A stretch of DNA of 64,000 nucleotides from Ralstonia pickettii (GTDB lineage: Bacteria; Pseudomonadota; Gammaproteobacteria; Burkholderiales; Burkholderiaceae): positions 31,047-95,046 of the forward strand of contig NZ_JFZG01000027.1 of the NCBI RefSeq assembly GCF_000607165.1. The letters are read 5' to 3'. Within the stretch, counting starts at the first letter, position 1, and each line of letters begins with the position of its first letter. The translations under genes were made by a program, and so were the position numbers. Below the pieces are notes generated by a model. That model was given only the letters and a program-made list of their open reading frames with translations. It made no database searches and was not told where the DNA came from. Below are positions 17,263 to 25,240 of the stretch, in pieces.

Positions 17263-17303
17263 TTTCTTTGCTTACTTTCTTTGGCAAGACAAAGAAAGTG
17301 AGT
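17263..17303. repeat. Second hairpin of the same intergenic element
   Basis: ACTTTCTTTG (17274-17283) pairs with CAAAGAAAGT (17290-17299) around GCAAGA. The CTTTCTTTGCTTACTTTCTTTG core is a familiar dispersed sequence of Burkholderiales intergenic regions. It completes the 307-base hmgA-fahA spacer, which otherwise holds no gene. Confidence 0.75.
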
Positions 17304-17387
17304 CGGCCCCAGCAGGGGACGAAACACCGGATGCACCCGCAACGTCAAGAGATAACCGACTCAACAAACAAAACCATCGCCCCCATC

Positions 17388-18659
17388 ATGACCACCCGAC
17401 AACTAAGCTGGCTCGAATCCGCCAACACCCCCGACACCCACTTCCCGCTGGAAAACCTGCCCTTCGGCATCTTCTCCACCAAGGAAAACCCGTCGCCACG
17501 CGCAGGTGTGGCACTGGGCGATCAAGTCATCGATCTTGGCGTGCTGGATGACGCCGGGCTGCTGCCCGCATCCACACGCGGCACGTTCCGCACCGGCAAG
17601 CTCAACAGCTTCATCGCACTCGGCAAGCCCGTATGGGCGGAAACCCGCAAGAAGCTGCAAACGCTGTTCAGCGTGGCCGACACGCACGTGCGCGACAACG
17701 CCACGCTGCACGCCCGCGCGCTGGTGCCGCAAGCACATGCCGTGATGCACCTGCCCATCGACATCCCAGGCTATACGGATTTCTATTCGTCTCGCGAACA
17801 CGCCACCAACGTCGGCCGCATGTTCCGTGATCCGGAGAATGCACTGCTGCCCAACTGGCTGGAAATCCCGATCGGCTACAACGGCCGCGCAAGCTCGGTT
17901 GTGGTGAGCGGCACGCCATTGCATCGCCCGATGGGCCAGATCAAGCTGCCCGATCAGCCGCGCCCGATCTTCACGGCCTGCCGCAAGCTGGACTACGAAC
18001 TCGAGATGGCATTTGTGGTCGGCAAGCCGAGCGGGCTCGGGGAGCCGGTTTCCGTTGACGCGGCACCGGACCACATGTTCGGCGTCGTGCTCCTCAACGA
18101 CTGGAGCGCGCGCGACATTCAGCAATGGGAATACGTGCCGCTCGGCCCGTTCAACTCGAAGGGCTTCGGCACATCGATCTCGCCGTGGATCGTGACGATG
18201 GACGCGCTCGAGCCGTTCCGCGTGGCCAACCCGGCCCAATCGCCCGAGCCGCTGGAATACCTGCGCCAGAGCCGCCCCAATGCTTACGACATCGCCCTCG
18301 AAACCGCACTGCGCCCCCACGGCGGCGAGCGCACCACCATCGCCCGCACAAACTTCCGCGCGATGTACTGGACGATGGCGCAACAGCTCGCACACCACAC
18401 CGTGTCCGGCTGCAACGTGCGCGTGGGTGACCTGATGGGCTCCGGCACCATCAGCGGCACGACACCGGATTCGTACGGCAGCCTGCTGGAGCTGACCCTC
18501 AACGGCAAGCAGCCGCTTGACCTCGGCAACGGCACCACGCGTGCGTTCCTGGAAGACGGCGATGAAGTCATCATGACCGGCTGGTGCCAGGGCGATGGCT
18601 ATCGCGTGGGCTTTGGGGAGGTGCGCGGCGAGATCCTGCCGGCGCGCAGCGCAAAGTAA
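17388..18659 (+). CDS. fahA: Fumarylacetoacetase
   Basis: 423 residues. Hydrolyses fumarylacetoacetate to fumarate and acetoacetate, the last step of tyrosine breakdown. N-terminal SH3-like domain (FPLENLPFGIFST), then the catalytic beta-roll with YTDFYSSREHATNVG and the metal-site residues in CRKLDYELEMAFVVG and VLLNDWSARDIQ. The frame is open from 17268, but the first 40 codons run into the repeat hairpin; the ATG at 17388 (MTTRQLSWLES) is the family start. It is probably co-transcribed with hmgA despite the repeat-filled spacer. Confidence 0.94.
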   Translation: MTTRQLSWLESANTPDTHFPLENLPFGIFSTKENPSPRAGVALGDQVIDLGVLDDAGLLPASTRGTFRTGKLNSFIALGKPVWAETRKKLQTLFSVADTHVRDNATLHARALVPQAHAVMHLPIDIPGYTDFYSSREHATNVGRMFRDPENALLPNWLEIPIGYNGRASSVVVSGTPLHRPMGQIKLPDQPRPIFTACRKLDYELEMAFVVGKPSGLGEPVSVDAAPDHMFGVVLLNDWSARDIQQWEYVPLGPFNSKGFGTSISPWIVTMDALEPFRVANPAQSPEPLEYLRQSRPNAYDIALETALRPHGGERTTIARTNFRAMYWTMAQQLAHHTVSGCNVRVGDLMGSGTISGTTPDSYGSLLELTLNGKQPLDLGNGTTRAFLEDGDEVIMTGWCQGDGYRVGFGEVRGEILPARSAK

Positions 18660-18665
18660 TGCAGT

Positions 18666-18698
18666 GCGGAGCGACGGATCAGCAGTCGGTCGCTCCGC
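18666..18698. terminator. Hairpin between convergent fahA and paiB
   Basis: GCGGAGCGAC (18666-18675) and GTCGCTCCGC (18689-18698) form a perfect 10-bp stem with a 13-base loop, placed between the ends of convergent genes. It lacks a U tract on either side, so its terminator activity is uncertain. Confidence 0.5.
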
Positions 18699-18699
18699 C

Positions 18700-19338
18700 T
18701 TATTCCGTCTTGGCAGCAGCGCAAGCCAGCATCGCGTCGCTGATCACATGCTCGCCGCTAGCCTTGAGCGCTTCGCCGGCGCCCACGATATCTCGCGTTT
18801 CCTTGTTCTGGCCCAGCTTGAGTTTGCCTTCGATGCGCGTGATCTCGATCTCGATGCCAACGATCATTTTGAGCAACGCGTCGGTGTAGTCGGCCGGGGC
18901 GTCGGACATCTTCCACGGCGTGGGTTGCGATGCCTCGTGTGTGCGCGTCAGGCGTGCCACCACGCCGCGCACAAAACGCTCGTCGTCACGCACGGTGATA
19001 CGACCATGCGCATGCGCGACGCGGTAGTTCCACGTCGGCACCTGCCGGTGGGCTTCGTGCTTGCTCGGATACCACGTCGGCGAGATATACGCGTCGCCCG
19101 CGCGGAAGATCACGAGCACCTCGTCGCCATTCGCCACGTCTTTCCAGACCGGATTGGCGCGCGCCACGTGGGCATGCAGCACACCAAGCTTGCCCTCTTC
19201 CGGCAGCAGCAAAAACGGAATGTGGTTCGCGTCCAGCCCATGCTCGCCATGCGTGACGAGCGTTCCGAACGGGTTCTGCGCGATCAGGCCGTGCAGCGCC
19301 TCGGGGCGCGATTCTTCAAAGTGGGCGGGAACGTACAT
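18700..19338 (-). CDS. PaiB-family FMN-binding negative regulator
   Basis: 212 residues from the ATG at 19338 (MYVPAHFEES, the usual family start). The split-barrel FMN-binding fold is indicated by FGTLVTHGEHGLDANHIPF, GDEVLVIFRAGDAYISPTWYPS and the C-terminal EIEITRIEGKLKLGQNK signature, which matches PaiB and related transcriptional regulators. PaiB in Bacillus represses sporulation and protease genes; in proteobacteria the role is mostly unknown. It lies between fahA (convergent) and an acyl-CoA dehydrogenase, with no obvious pathway link. Confidence 0.85.
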   Translation of the reverse strand: MYVPAHFEESRPEALHGLIAQNPFGTLVTHGEHGLDANHIPFLLLPEEGKLGVLHAHVARANPVWKDVANGDEVLVIFRAGDAYISPTWYPSKHEAHRQVPTWNYRVAHAHGRITVRDDERFVRGVVARLTRTHEASQPTPWKMSDAPADYTDALLKMIVGIEIEITRIEGKLKLGQNKETRDIVGAGEALKASGEHVISDAMLACAAAKTE

Positions 19339-19442
19339 GGCAACTCCGGCAGCGACCCTGCAATCGAACAGGAAAGCGCCCATTCTGAACCAGAACGTGG
19401 CTCCAAAACAGAGCCAGATCCTGGCAGATTGTTAGAGCCAGC

Positions 19443-20600
19443 CTAGTCGCGCAGCAGGTTCTTGGCGATGATGAGCTGCTGGATCTGCGTAGTGCCCTCG
19501 TACAGACGCAGCAGGCGCACATCGCGATAGAAACGTTCGGCCTTGTATTCAGCGATGTAGCCCGCGCCCCCGTGAATCTGCACCGCGCGATCCGCCACGC
19601 GGCCCACCATCTCGGTACAGAACATCTTGGTGCACGAGGCCAGCATGCTGACTTCGTGATCCTGTTTGCCGACCGGCTTGGCGTCGTAGCGGCGCGCACA
19701 GTCGCGCACCATCGACATGCCGGCGTACAGCTCTGCCTGGCTGTCGGCCAGCATGGCCTGGATCAACTGAAAGTCTGCGATGGGCTGTCCGAACTGCTTG
19801 CGCTCCTTGGCATAGGCCACCGCGTCGGTCATCAGCCGGTGCGCCATGCCGCATGCCAGCGCCGAGATATGCAGGCGGCCGCGGTCGAGCACCTTCATCG
19901 CCGTCTTGAAGCCCTGCCCCGCCACGCCCCCAATGATGTTGGCCGCAGGCACACGCACGTTATCGAGCAGCACATCGCACGTCTTGGTGCCGCGCTGCCC
20001 CATCTTCTTGTCTGGCTTGCCGAGCGTGATGCCGGGCGTATCGGCCGGCACGATAAAGGCCGAGATGCCGCTCGCGCCTTCGCCACCCGTGCGTGCCATC
20101 AACGTGAATGCCCCGGCGCGCGGCGCGTTGGTGATGAAACGCTTGGTTCCGTTGATGACGTAGTGATCGCCGTCCAGCGTGGCGCGCGTCTGCAGCGATG
20201 CGGCATCCGACCCCGCGTTCGGTTCCGTGAGTGCAAACGAGATGATCAGCTCGCCGCTGGCGATGCGCGGCAGGTAATTGGCCTTTTGCGCATCGGTGCC
20301 GTCCATCAGGATGCCCTGCGAGCCGATGCCGACGTTGGTGCCGAACACCGAGCGAAAGGCCAGCGCCGTGTGTCCGAGGTCGTACGCCACTTCGCATTCC
20401 TGCGCCATCGCCAGGCCAATGCCGCCGTGCTCTTCCGGAATCGACAGGCCAAAGAGCCCCATCTCCTTCATGTCGGCGACGATGTCGGCGGGCACGTCGT
20501 CCTCTTCCTCGAGAATGTTCTCCGCCGGCACGAGCCGTTCCTGGATGAAGCGCTGCACTGATTGCTGCAGCAAACCGAAGGATTCGTCGTCGAGCGCCAT
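19443..20600 (-). CDS. Acyl-CoA dehydrogenase
   Basis: 385 residues, an FAD enzyme that introduces the alpha,beta double bond in acyl-CoA thioesters. Helical N-terminal domain, then the beta domain with FALTEPNAGSDAAS and GTKRFITNAPRAG, and the C-terminal domain with QIHGGAGYIAEYKAERFYRD. The catalytic base is the Glu of RLYEGTTQIQ near residue 366. No signal peptide or membrane segment. It is divergent from a LysR gene with 113 bases between, so that regulator probably controls it. Substrate chain type is not evident. Confidence 0.92.
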   Translation of the reverse strand: MALDDESFGLLQQSVQRFIQERLVPAENILEEEDDVPADIVADMKEMGLFGLSIPEEHGGIGLAMAQECEVAYDLGHTALAFRSVFGTNVGIGSQGILMDGTDAQKANYLPRIASGELIISFALTEPNAGSDAASLQTRATLDGDHYVINGTKRFITNAPRAGAFTLMARTGGEGASGISAFIVPADTPGITLGKPDKKMGQRGTKTCDVLLDNVRVPAANIIGGVAGQGFKTAMKVLDRGRLHISALACGMAHRLMTDAVAYAKERKQFGQPIADFQLIQAMLADSQAELYAGMSMVRDCARRYDAKPVGKQDHEVSMLASCTKMFCTEMVGRVADRAVQIHGGAGYIAEYKAERFYRDVRLLRLYEGTTQIQQLIIAKNLLRD

Positions 20601-20651
20601 GTCACCTGCTCCTGTGGGATGTTCCCGGGGATGTTACCCGGCCGGCGTTTT

Positions 20652-20680
20652 TTGACAATCTTTGCCCGCATCAACAGAAT
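20652..20680 (+). promoter_or_regulatory. Sigma-70 promoter upstream of the LysR gene at 20714
   Basis: TTGACA and CAGAAT are separated by 17 bases; the start of transcription would fall near 20687, giving a leader under 30 bases. The -35 is a perfect consensus match. Confidence 0.5.
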
Positions 20681-20713
20681 GTCGAATCCCATTCACCAAT
20701 CTGGCTGGCCGTC

Positions 20714-21634
20714 ATGGATCTCAATGCGCTCAAGCTGTTCGTGGAAATCGTCGATGCGGGCAACCTGTCGGCGGCGGCGCGCCGGCTGCAGACCACGCGC
20801 TCCAACGTGAGCCACCGGCTAAAAGCATTCGAGCGCGCGCTGGGCGTGCAACTGCTGCGCCGAACCACGCGCCGCGTGGAACCCACGGAGGTGGGCGCCG
20901 GCATCTACGAACACGGTCGCAGCATCCTGCGAGAAATGGCCGCCGCCGATGCGCTGGTGTCTTCGCTCGGCAAGTCGCTGCAAGGCAGCGTGCGGCTGTC
21001 GGTACCGACGGGGCTGGGGCACCTGCTGGTGTCACCGCTGCTGGTGGCGTTCAAACGCGCGTATCCGGATATCCGCCTTGATGTGCGGTTCGACAACCGC
21101 GTGTCCGACCTGATTGGCGAAGATGTGGATGTGGCGCTGCGCATCGTGTCGAACCCGCCGGAATCACTCGTCGCCACGCTGCTCGATGAAGTCGACTGGG
21201 TGTTGTGCGCGGCGCCGGACTACCTGGCCGTGCGTGGCATGCCGAAAACGCTCGACGCGCTGCACGAACACACCATCGTCAGCGCGCCAGCGGTTGGGCA
21301 GCCGCTGCGGCTATCGGCACAACTGGGCGATGAGCGAACGCTCGTGACACTCGACCCCGGCGTCTCGTCCGACAACTACCTGTTCCTGCAGGCCGCCGTG
21401 CGTTCGGGCAATGGGCTCGGCATCCTGCCTTATTACGCCGCTGCGGATGATTTGCGCGGAGGCCACGTCAAACGCGTGCTGCCCGGGTATCGGTTCAGCG
21501 TGTTCGGCAGCCGCCTTTACATGCTGGCGATGCCAAGCCGATACCGGACGCTGGCCACGCGGCATCTGTTGGACTTTCTCAAAGAGGGGCTGCAAGGCAA
21601 GCTGCCGCGCCTGCCCCAGAAGGAACGCGTTTGA
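20714..21634 (+). CDS. LysR-family regulator
   Basis: 306 residues. HTH with MDLNALKLFVEIVDAGNLSA and RLQTTRSNVSHRLKAFE, of the CrgA/DsdC-like branch in which a Thr-Arg-Ser-Asn motif replaces the usual SQ(S/P)A. The effector domain runs from about residue 90 (GSVRLSVPTGLGHLLVSPLL). It is divergent from the acyl-CoA dehydrogenase and converges directly on metR: stop codons are adjacent at 21634/21635. Confidence 0.88.
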   Translation: MDLNALKLFVEIVDAGNLSAAARRLQTTRSNVSHRLKAFERALGVQLLRRTTRRVEPTEVGAGIYEHGRSILREMAAADALVSSLGKSLQGSVRLSVPTGLGHLLVSPLLVAFKRAYPDIRLDVRFDNRVSDLIGEDVDVALRIVSNPPESLVATLLDEVDWVLCAAPDYLAVRGMPKTLDALHEHTIVSAPAVGQPLRLSAQLGDERTLVTLDPGVSSDNYLFLQAAVRSGNGLGILPYYAAADDLRGGHVKRVLPGYRFSVFGSRLYMLAMPSRYRTLATRHLLDFLKEGLQGKLPRLPQKERV

Positions 21635-22552
21635 CTACGCCTCGAGCGGCATCAGGCCCGGCAACTGCGCAAAGCAGATCGACTTGGCCGTCTCGATAAA
21701 GTCCTGCGCAAACGGCGCCTGTGCGTAGTCGCGCGTCATGGCCGCGTACAGATCGCTCCACAGGCCTTCCTTGCCGACACGCTTGGCCACCACGTATTCG
21801 TAATCGACGTAATTCTTGATGCCCCAGCTCGGCAGCGCGGCAAGCCCGCGGCGGCTGGCAACGAGTTGCAGCACGGCAATGGTCAGTTCCGCAGTGCGGC
21901 GGTTGAATGCGATCCCGGCCGGTGTCAGCACCTGTCGGATCAGATCGATGCGCTCTTCGGGCACGGGGTACGTGATGAGCGTCTGGTCCGTAAAGTCTTT
22001 CGCGTCCAGCCACTTCTTCTTGCGCAGCGCGTGATCGACCGGCAGCACGGCGAGGATCTCGAAGCGAAACAGCGGCGCGAACACCACGCCGCGTCGCATC
22101 TTGGCATCGGAGCCGATGATGACGTCGGCACGGCCGTCCTTGAGTAGCGCGAGCGGATCGGTGTGGAAGCCCGACACAAGATCCATCTCGACTTCCGGCC
22201 AGCGCTGGCGGAAGGCGTCCATCACAGGCATCAGCCAGTCAAAGCAGGTGTGGCATTCGAGCGCGATGCGCAGCGTGCCGGCCGCGCGGCCCTTGATGCG
22301 TTCAAGATCGCGCTCAGCGGTCTGGATGTCGGCGACCACCTTTTGTGCGAGTTCAAGCATGCGCTCGCCCGCTTCGGTCAATTCAACCGTCTGGCCCTTG
22401 CGGCGCACGACGGCCAGCCCGTAATGCGACTCCAGCGCGCGCAACTGATGTGACAGCGCCGATTGCGTCAAGTGCAGCCGCTCGGCGGCGCGCGAGACGG
22501 AGCCACCGTCGGCCAAGGCGATCAGCGTGCGTAGGTGGCGGATTTCAAGCAT
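21635..22552 (-). CDS. metR: Transcriptional activator of methionine synthesis, MetR
   Basis: 305 residues, LysR family. HTH MLEIRHLRTLIALADGGSVS and LHLTQSALSHQLRALE, which is the MetR consensus; effector domain opening LRIALECHTCFDWLMPVMD is diagnostic. MetR uses homocysteine as co-activator and activates metE. It is divergent from metE with a textbook MetR box (22574-22586) in the 124-base spacer. Confidence 0.94.
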   Translation of the reverse strand: MLEIRHLRTLIALADGGSVSRAAERLHLTQSALSHQLRALESHYGLAVVRRKGQTVELTEAGERMLELAQKVVADIQTAERDLERIKGRAAGTLRIALECHTCFDWLMPVMDAFRQRWPEVEMDLVSGFHTDPLALLKDGRADVIIGSDAKMRRGVVFAPLFRFEILAVLPVDHALRKKKWLDAKDFTDQTLITYPVPEERIDLIRQVLTPAGIAFNRRTAELTIAVLQLVASRRGLAALPSWGIKNYVDYEYVVAKRVGKEGLWSDLYAAMTRDYAQAPFAQDFIETAKSICFAQLPGLMPLEA

Positions 22553-22573
22553 GTTGGTGCGGCTTCCAATGTA

Positions 22574-22586
22574 TGAATACGATTCA
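22574..22586. promoter_or_regulatory. MetR operator
   Basis: TGAATACGATTCA matches the MetR consensus TGAA-N5-TTCA exactly. It lies 22 bases upstream of metR and about 90 bases upstream of metE, as expected for activation of metE and autoregulation. Confidence 0.8.
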
Positions 22587-22676
22587 ACTTTATCGAAAAT
22601 AATATCATTTGATTCATGACATAGGGTCGCCGATCATCGCAGGACTGAAAAACGAATCGCCTCTCCTGCGACCACT

Positions 22677-24998
22677 ATGACGACCATCCATACCCTCGGC
22701 TACCCGCGCATCGGTGCACAACGCGAGCTGAAGTTCGCCCTTGAATCGTTCTGGAAAGGCGCTTCGTCCGAAGACGACCTGCGCGCCACCGGCCGCGCTT
22801 TGCGCGAGCGCCACTGGACGGCACAGCGCGATGCGGGCCTCGACTTTGTGACCGTGGGCGATTTCGCCTGGTACGACCAGGTACTGCAGACGGCCGCGCT
22901 GCTCGGCGCCATTCCCACACGCTATGGCTTTGACGCCGCACAACTGACGCTGGCGCAATCGTTCGTGCTCGCGCGCGGCAATGCCGACCATGCAGCCATG
23001 GAGATGACGAAGTGGTTCGACACCAACTACCACTATCTCGTGCCCGAACTCACGCCGGACCTGCACTTTGGCCCCGGCACCGAATGGCTGTTCGATGAAG
23101 TGCGCGAAGCACAGGCCGCTGGGCACCGCGTGAAGGTCGTGTTGGTGGGGCCGGTCACGTTCCTGCATCTGACCAAGGCGCGCAACGGCTTGAACGACAA
23201 GCTCGCCCTGCTGCCGCAGGTTCTGCAGGCCTACACGGCCGTGCTCCAGCGCCTGGCCGCCCTGAATGTGGAATGGGTGCAGATTGACGAACCTGCGCTG
23301 GTGCTGGATCTGCCGCAAGCGTGGGTCGATGCATTCAGCCCCGCTTACCAGGCGCTGACCGCCGCCAAGGGCCCGAAGCTGCTGCTTGCGACGTACTTTG
23401 AAGCCGCTTCCCACCACGCGGCACTGATCAAAGCCTTGCCGGTCGATGGCGTGCACCTGGATCTGGTGCGTGCACCGGAACAGCTTGGCGCCTTCGCGCC
23501 GTGGCCTGCAGACAAGGTCCTCTCCGTTGGCGTGGTGGATGGCCGCAACATCTGGCGCTCGGATCTCGCACGCGTGCTGGCACGCGTGGCTCCGCTGGCC
23601 GAAGCCTTTGGCGATCGCCTGTGGGTGGCGCCAAGCTGCTCGCTGCTGCACGTGCCGGTGGACCTGTCTGCCGAAACCAAGCTCGACGACGAACTCAAGG
23701 GCTGGCTGGCCTTCGCGCGCCAGAAGCTGGATGAACTGGCGATCCTCAAGCTTGCACTCGTCGAAGGCCCGGCTGTCGTGCAGAAGGCGCTCGATGAGAA
23801 CCGCGCCGCCATCGCCTCGCGTGCCGAATCGCGCCGCGTGCACAACGCAAGCGTCAAGAAACGCGTGGCCGCGATCCGCGCAGAAGATGCGGACCGCGCC
23901 GCGCCCTATGCTGCCCGCGCTGAAGCGCAGCAAGCCCGCCTGAACCTGCCGCTGCTGCCGACCACCACCATCGGTTCGTTCCCGCAGACGGCGGAGATTC
24001 GCCAGGCACGCGCACAGCACAAGCGCGGCGAACTGCCCGCACTGGATTACCTGCAACGCATGCGCGCCGAAATTACCGACGTCGTGCGCCGCCAGGAAGC
24101 CCTGGGCCTCGACATGCTCGTGCACGGAGAAGCCGAGCGCAACGACATGGTCGAATACTTTGGCGAGCTGCTGTGGGGCTACACCTTCACCGCCAACGGC
24201 TGGGTGCAGAGCTACGGCTCGCGCTGCGTGAAGCCGCCCGTGATCTATGGCGACGTGTACCGCCCCGAAGCCATGACGGTCGAGTGGTCCAAGTACGCGC
24301 AGAGCCTGACCGCCAAGCCGATGAAGGGCATGCTGACCGGCCCCGTAACGATGCTGCAATGGTCCTTCGTGCGCGACGACCAGCCGCGCGAGCAAACCGC
24401 ACTGCAGATCGCCCTGGCCCTGCGTGACGAAGTGTGCGATCTGGAAGCCGCTGGCATTGCCGCCATCCAGATCGACGAGCCGGCCTTCCGTGAAGGCCTG
24501 CCGCTGCGCACGTCTGACGTGCCGGGCTACCTCGAATGGGCGGCGCGCGCGTTCCGTGTGTCGGCCTCCGGCGTGCGCAACGACACGCAGATCCACACGC
24601 ACATGTGCTATTCGGAGTTCAACGACATCCTTCCGGCTATTGCGTCGATGGATGCCGACGTGATCACCATCGAGACCTCGCGCTCGAACATGGAGCTGCT
24701 CGACGCGTTTGGCGAGTTTGCGTACCCCAACGAGATCGGCCCGGGCGTGTACGACATCCATTCGCCGCGCGTGCCGCGTGTGGAAGAGATGGAAGCGCTG
24801 CTCGACAAGGCCGCGCAGGTCGTACCGGTGCAACGCCTGTGGGTGAATCCCGACTGCGGCCTCAAGACCCGCGGCTGGCCGGAAGTGGAAGCGGCATTGC
24901 AAGGCATGGTGGAAGCCACGCGCCGCCTGCGTGCCAAGCATGCGAACGCGGTGCATGCTGGCAGCCAGCGTGCTCAGGCTGAAACCGCATCGGCCTGA
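22677..24998 (+). CDS. metE: Cobalamin-independent methionine synthase
   Basis: 773 residues, usual length. Transfers a methyl group from 5-methyltetrahydropteroyltriglutamate to homocysteine. Two related barrels: N-terminal [20 protein letters not shown], linker near residue 400, C-terminal [17 protein letters not shown]. Zinc ligands are the His and Cys in [10 protein letters not shown], a Glu in ITIETSRS, and the Cys in [12 protein letters not shown]. The ribosome binding site is weak; a CGCAGGA/TCCTGCG hairpin spans 22638-22670 just upstream. No cobalamin riboswitch fits the short 5' region. MetR box and intrinsic terminator flank the gene. Confidence 0.97.
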   Translation: MTTIHTLGYPRIGAQRELKFALESFWKGASSEDDLRATGRALRERHWTAQRDAGLDFVTVGDFAWYDQVLQTAALLGAIPTRYGFDAAQLTLAQSFVLARGNADHAAMEMTKWFDTNYHYLVPELTPDLHFGPGTEWLFDEVREAQAAGHRVKVVLVGPVTFLHLTKARNGLNDKLALLPQVLQAYTAVLQRLAALNVEWVQIDEPALVLDLPQAWVDAFSPAYQALTAAKGPKLLLATYFEAASHHAALIKALPVDGVHLDLVRAPEQLGAFAPWPADKVLSVGVVDGRNIWRSDLARVLARVAPLAEAFGDRLWVAPSCSLLHVPVDLSAETKLDDELKGWLAFARQKLDELAILKLALVEGPAVVQKALDENRAAIASRAESRRVHNASVKKRVAAIRAEDADRAAPYAARAEAQQARLNLPLLPTTTIGSFPQTAEIRQARAQHKRGELPALDYLQRMRAEITDVVRRQEALGLDMLVHGEAERNDMVEYFGELLWGYTFTANGWVQSYGSRCVKPPVIYGDVYRPEAMTVEWSKYAQSLTAKPMKGMLTGPVTMLQWSFVRDDQPREQTALQIALALRDEVCDLEAAGIAAIQIDEPAFREGLPLRTSDVPGYLEWAARAFRVSASGVRNDTQIHTHMCYSEFNDILPAIASMDADVITIETSRSNMELLDAFGEFAYPNEIGPGVYDIHSPRVPRVEEMEALLDKAAQVVPVQRLWVNPDCGLKTRGWPEVEAALQGMVEATRRLRAKHANAVHAGSQRAQAETASA

Positions 24999-25019
24999 TT
25001 GTTGCGCGTTCCCAGAAGA

Positions 25020-25053
25020 CGCCGGCTGGAGCCATCCAGCTGGCGTTTTTTTT
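25020..25053 (+). terminator. Intrinsic terminator of metE
   Basis: CGCCGGCTGGA and TCCAGCTGGCG form an 11-base stem (one mismatch) with a GCCA loop, followed immediately by eight T residues. It begins 21 bases after the metE stop. Confidence 0.92.
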
Positions 25054-25134
25054 CGTCATCCCTTGCAACAACGTGCGCCAGGTTCCACAAGGCTGTCGCA
25101 GCGGTGCCAATGTCAACCAACAAGGCACCATCCC

Positions 25135-25196
25135 TTCGCACACGCACTCACCGTTTCGCACTGCGGTACGCGGCTGACACGTGCAGAAAACACCAT
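25135..25196 (+). promoter_or_regulatory. hrpII/PIP box with -10-like element (HrpB-regulated promoter)
   Basis: TTCG at 25135-25138 and TTCG at 25155-25158 are separated by exactly 16 bases (in full TTCGC-N15-TTCGC). CACCAT (25191-25196) follows after 32 bases and fits the YANNNT element. This is the consensus HrpB/HrpX promoter architecture of type III secretion genes in Ralstonia and Xanthomonas. The next gene starts at 25241. Confidence 0.85.
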
Positions 25197-25240
25197 TGAA
25201 TCCAGTGATTCGTGTTTTCTAATATCGATGGGACGATCCC

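Noticed and set aside
22587..22676. Cobalamin riboswitch before metE
   Set aside because: The spacer after the MetR box is far too short for the roughly 200-base element; only a 7-bp hairpin is present.
22614..24956. 780-codon open frame antisense to metE
   Set aside because: It mirrors metE codon structure in high-GC DNA, has His/Arg/Gln-rich composition and no family character. metE on the other strand is certain.
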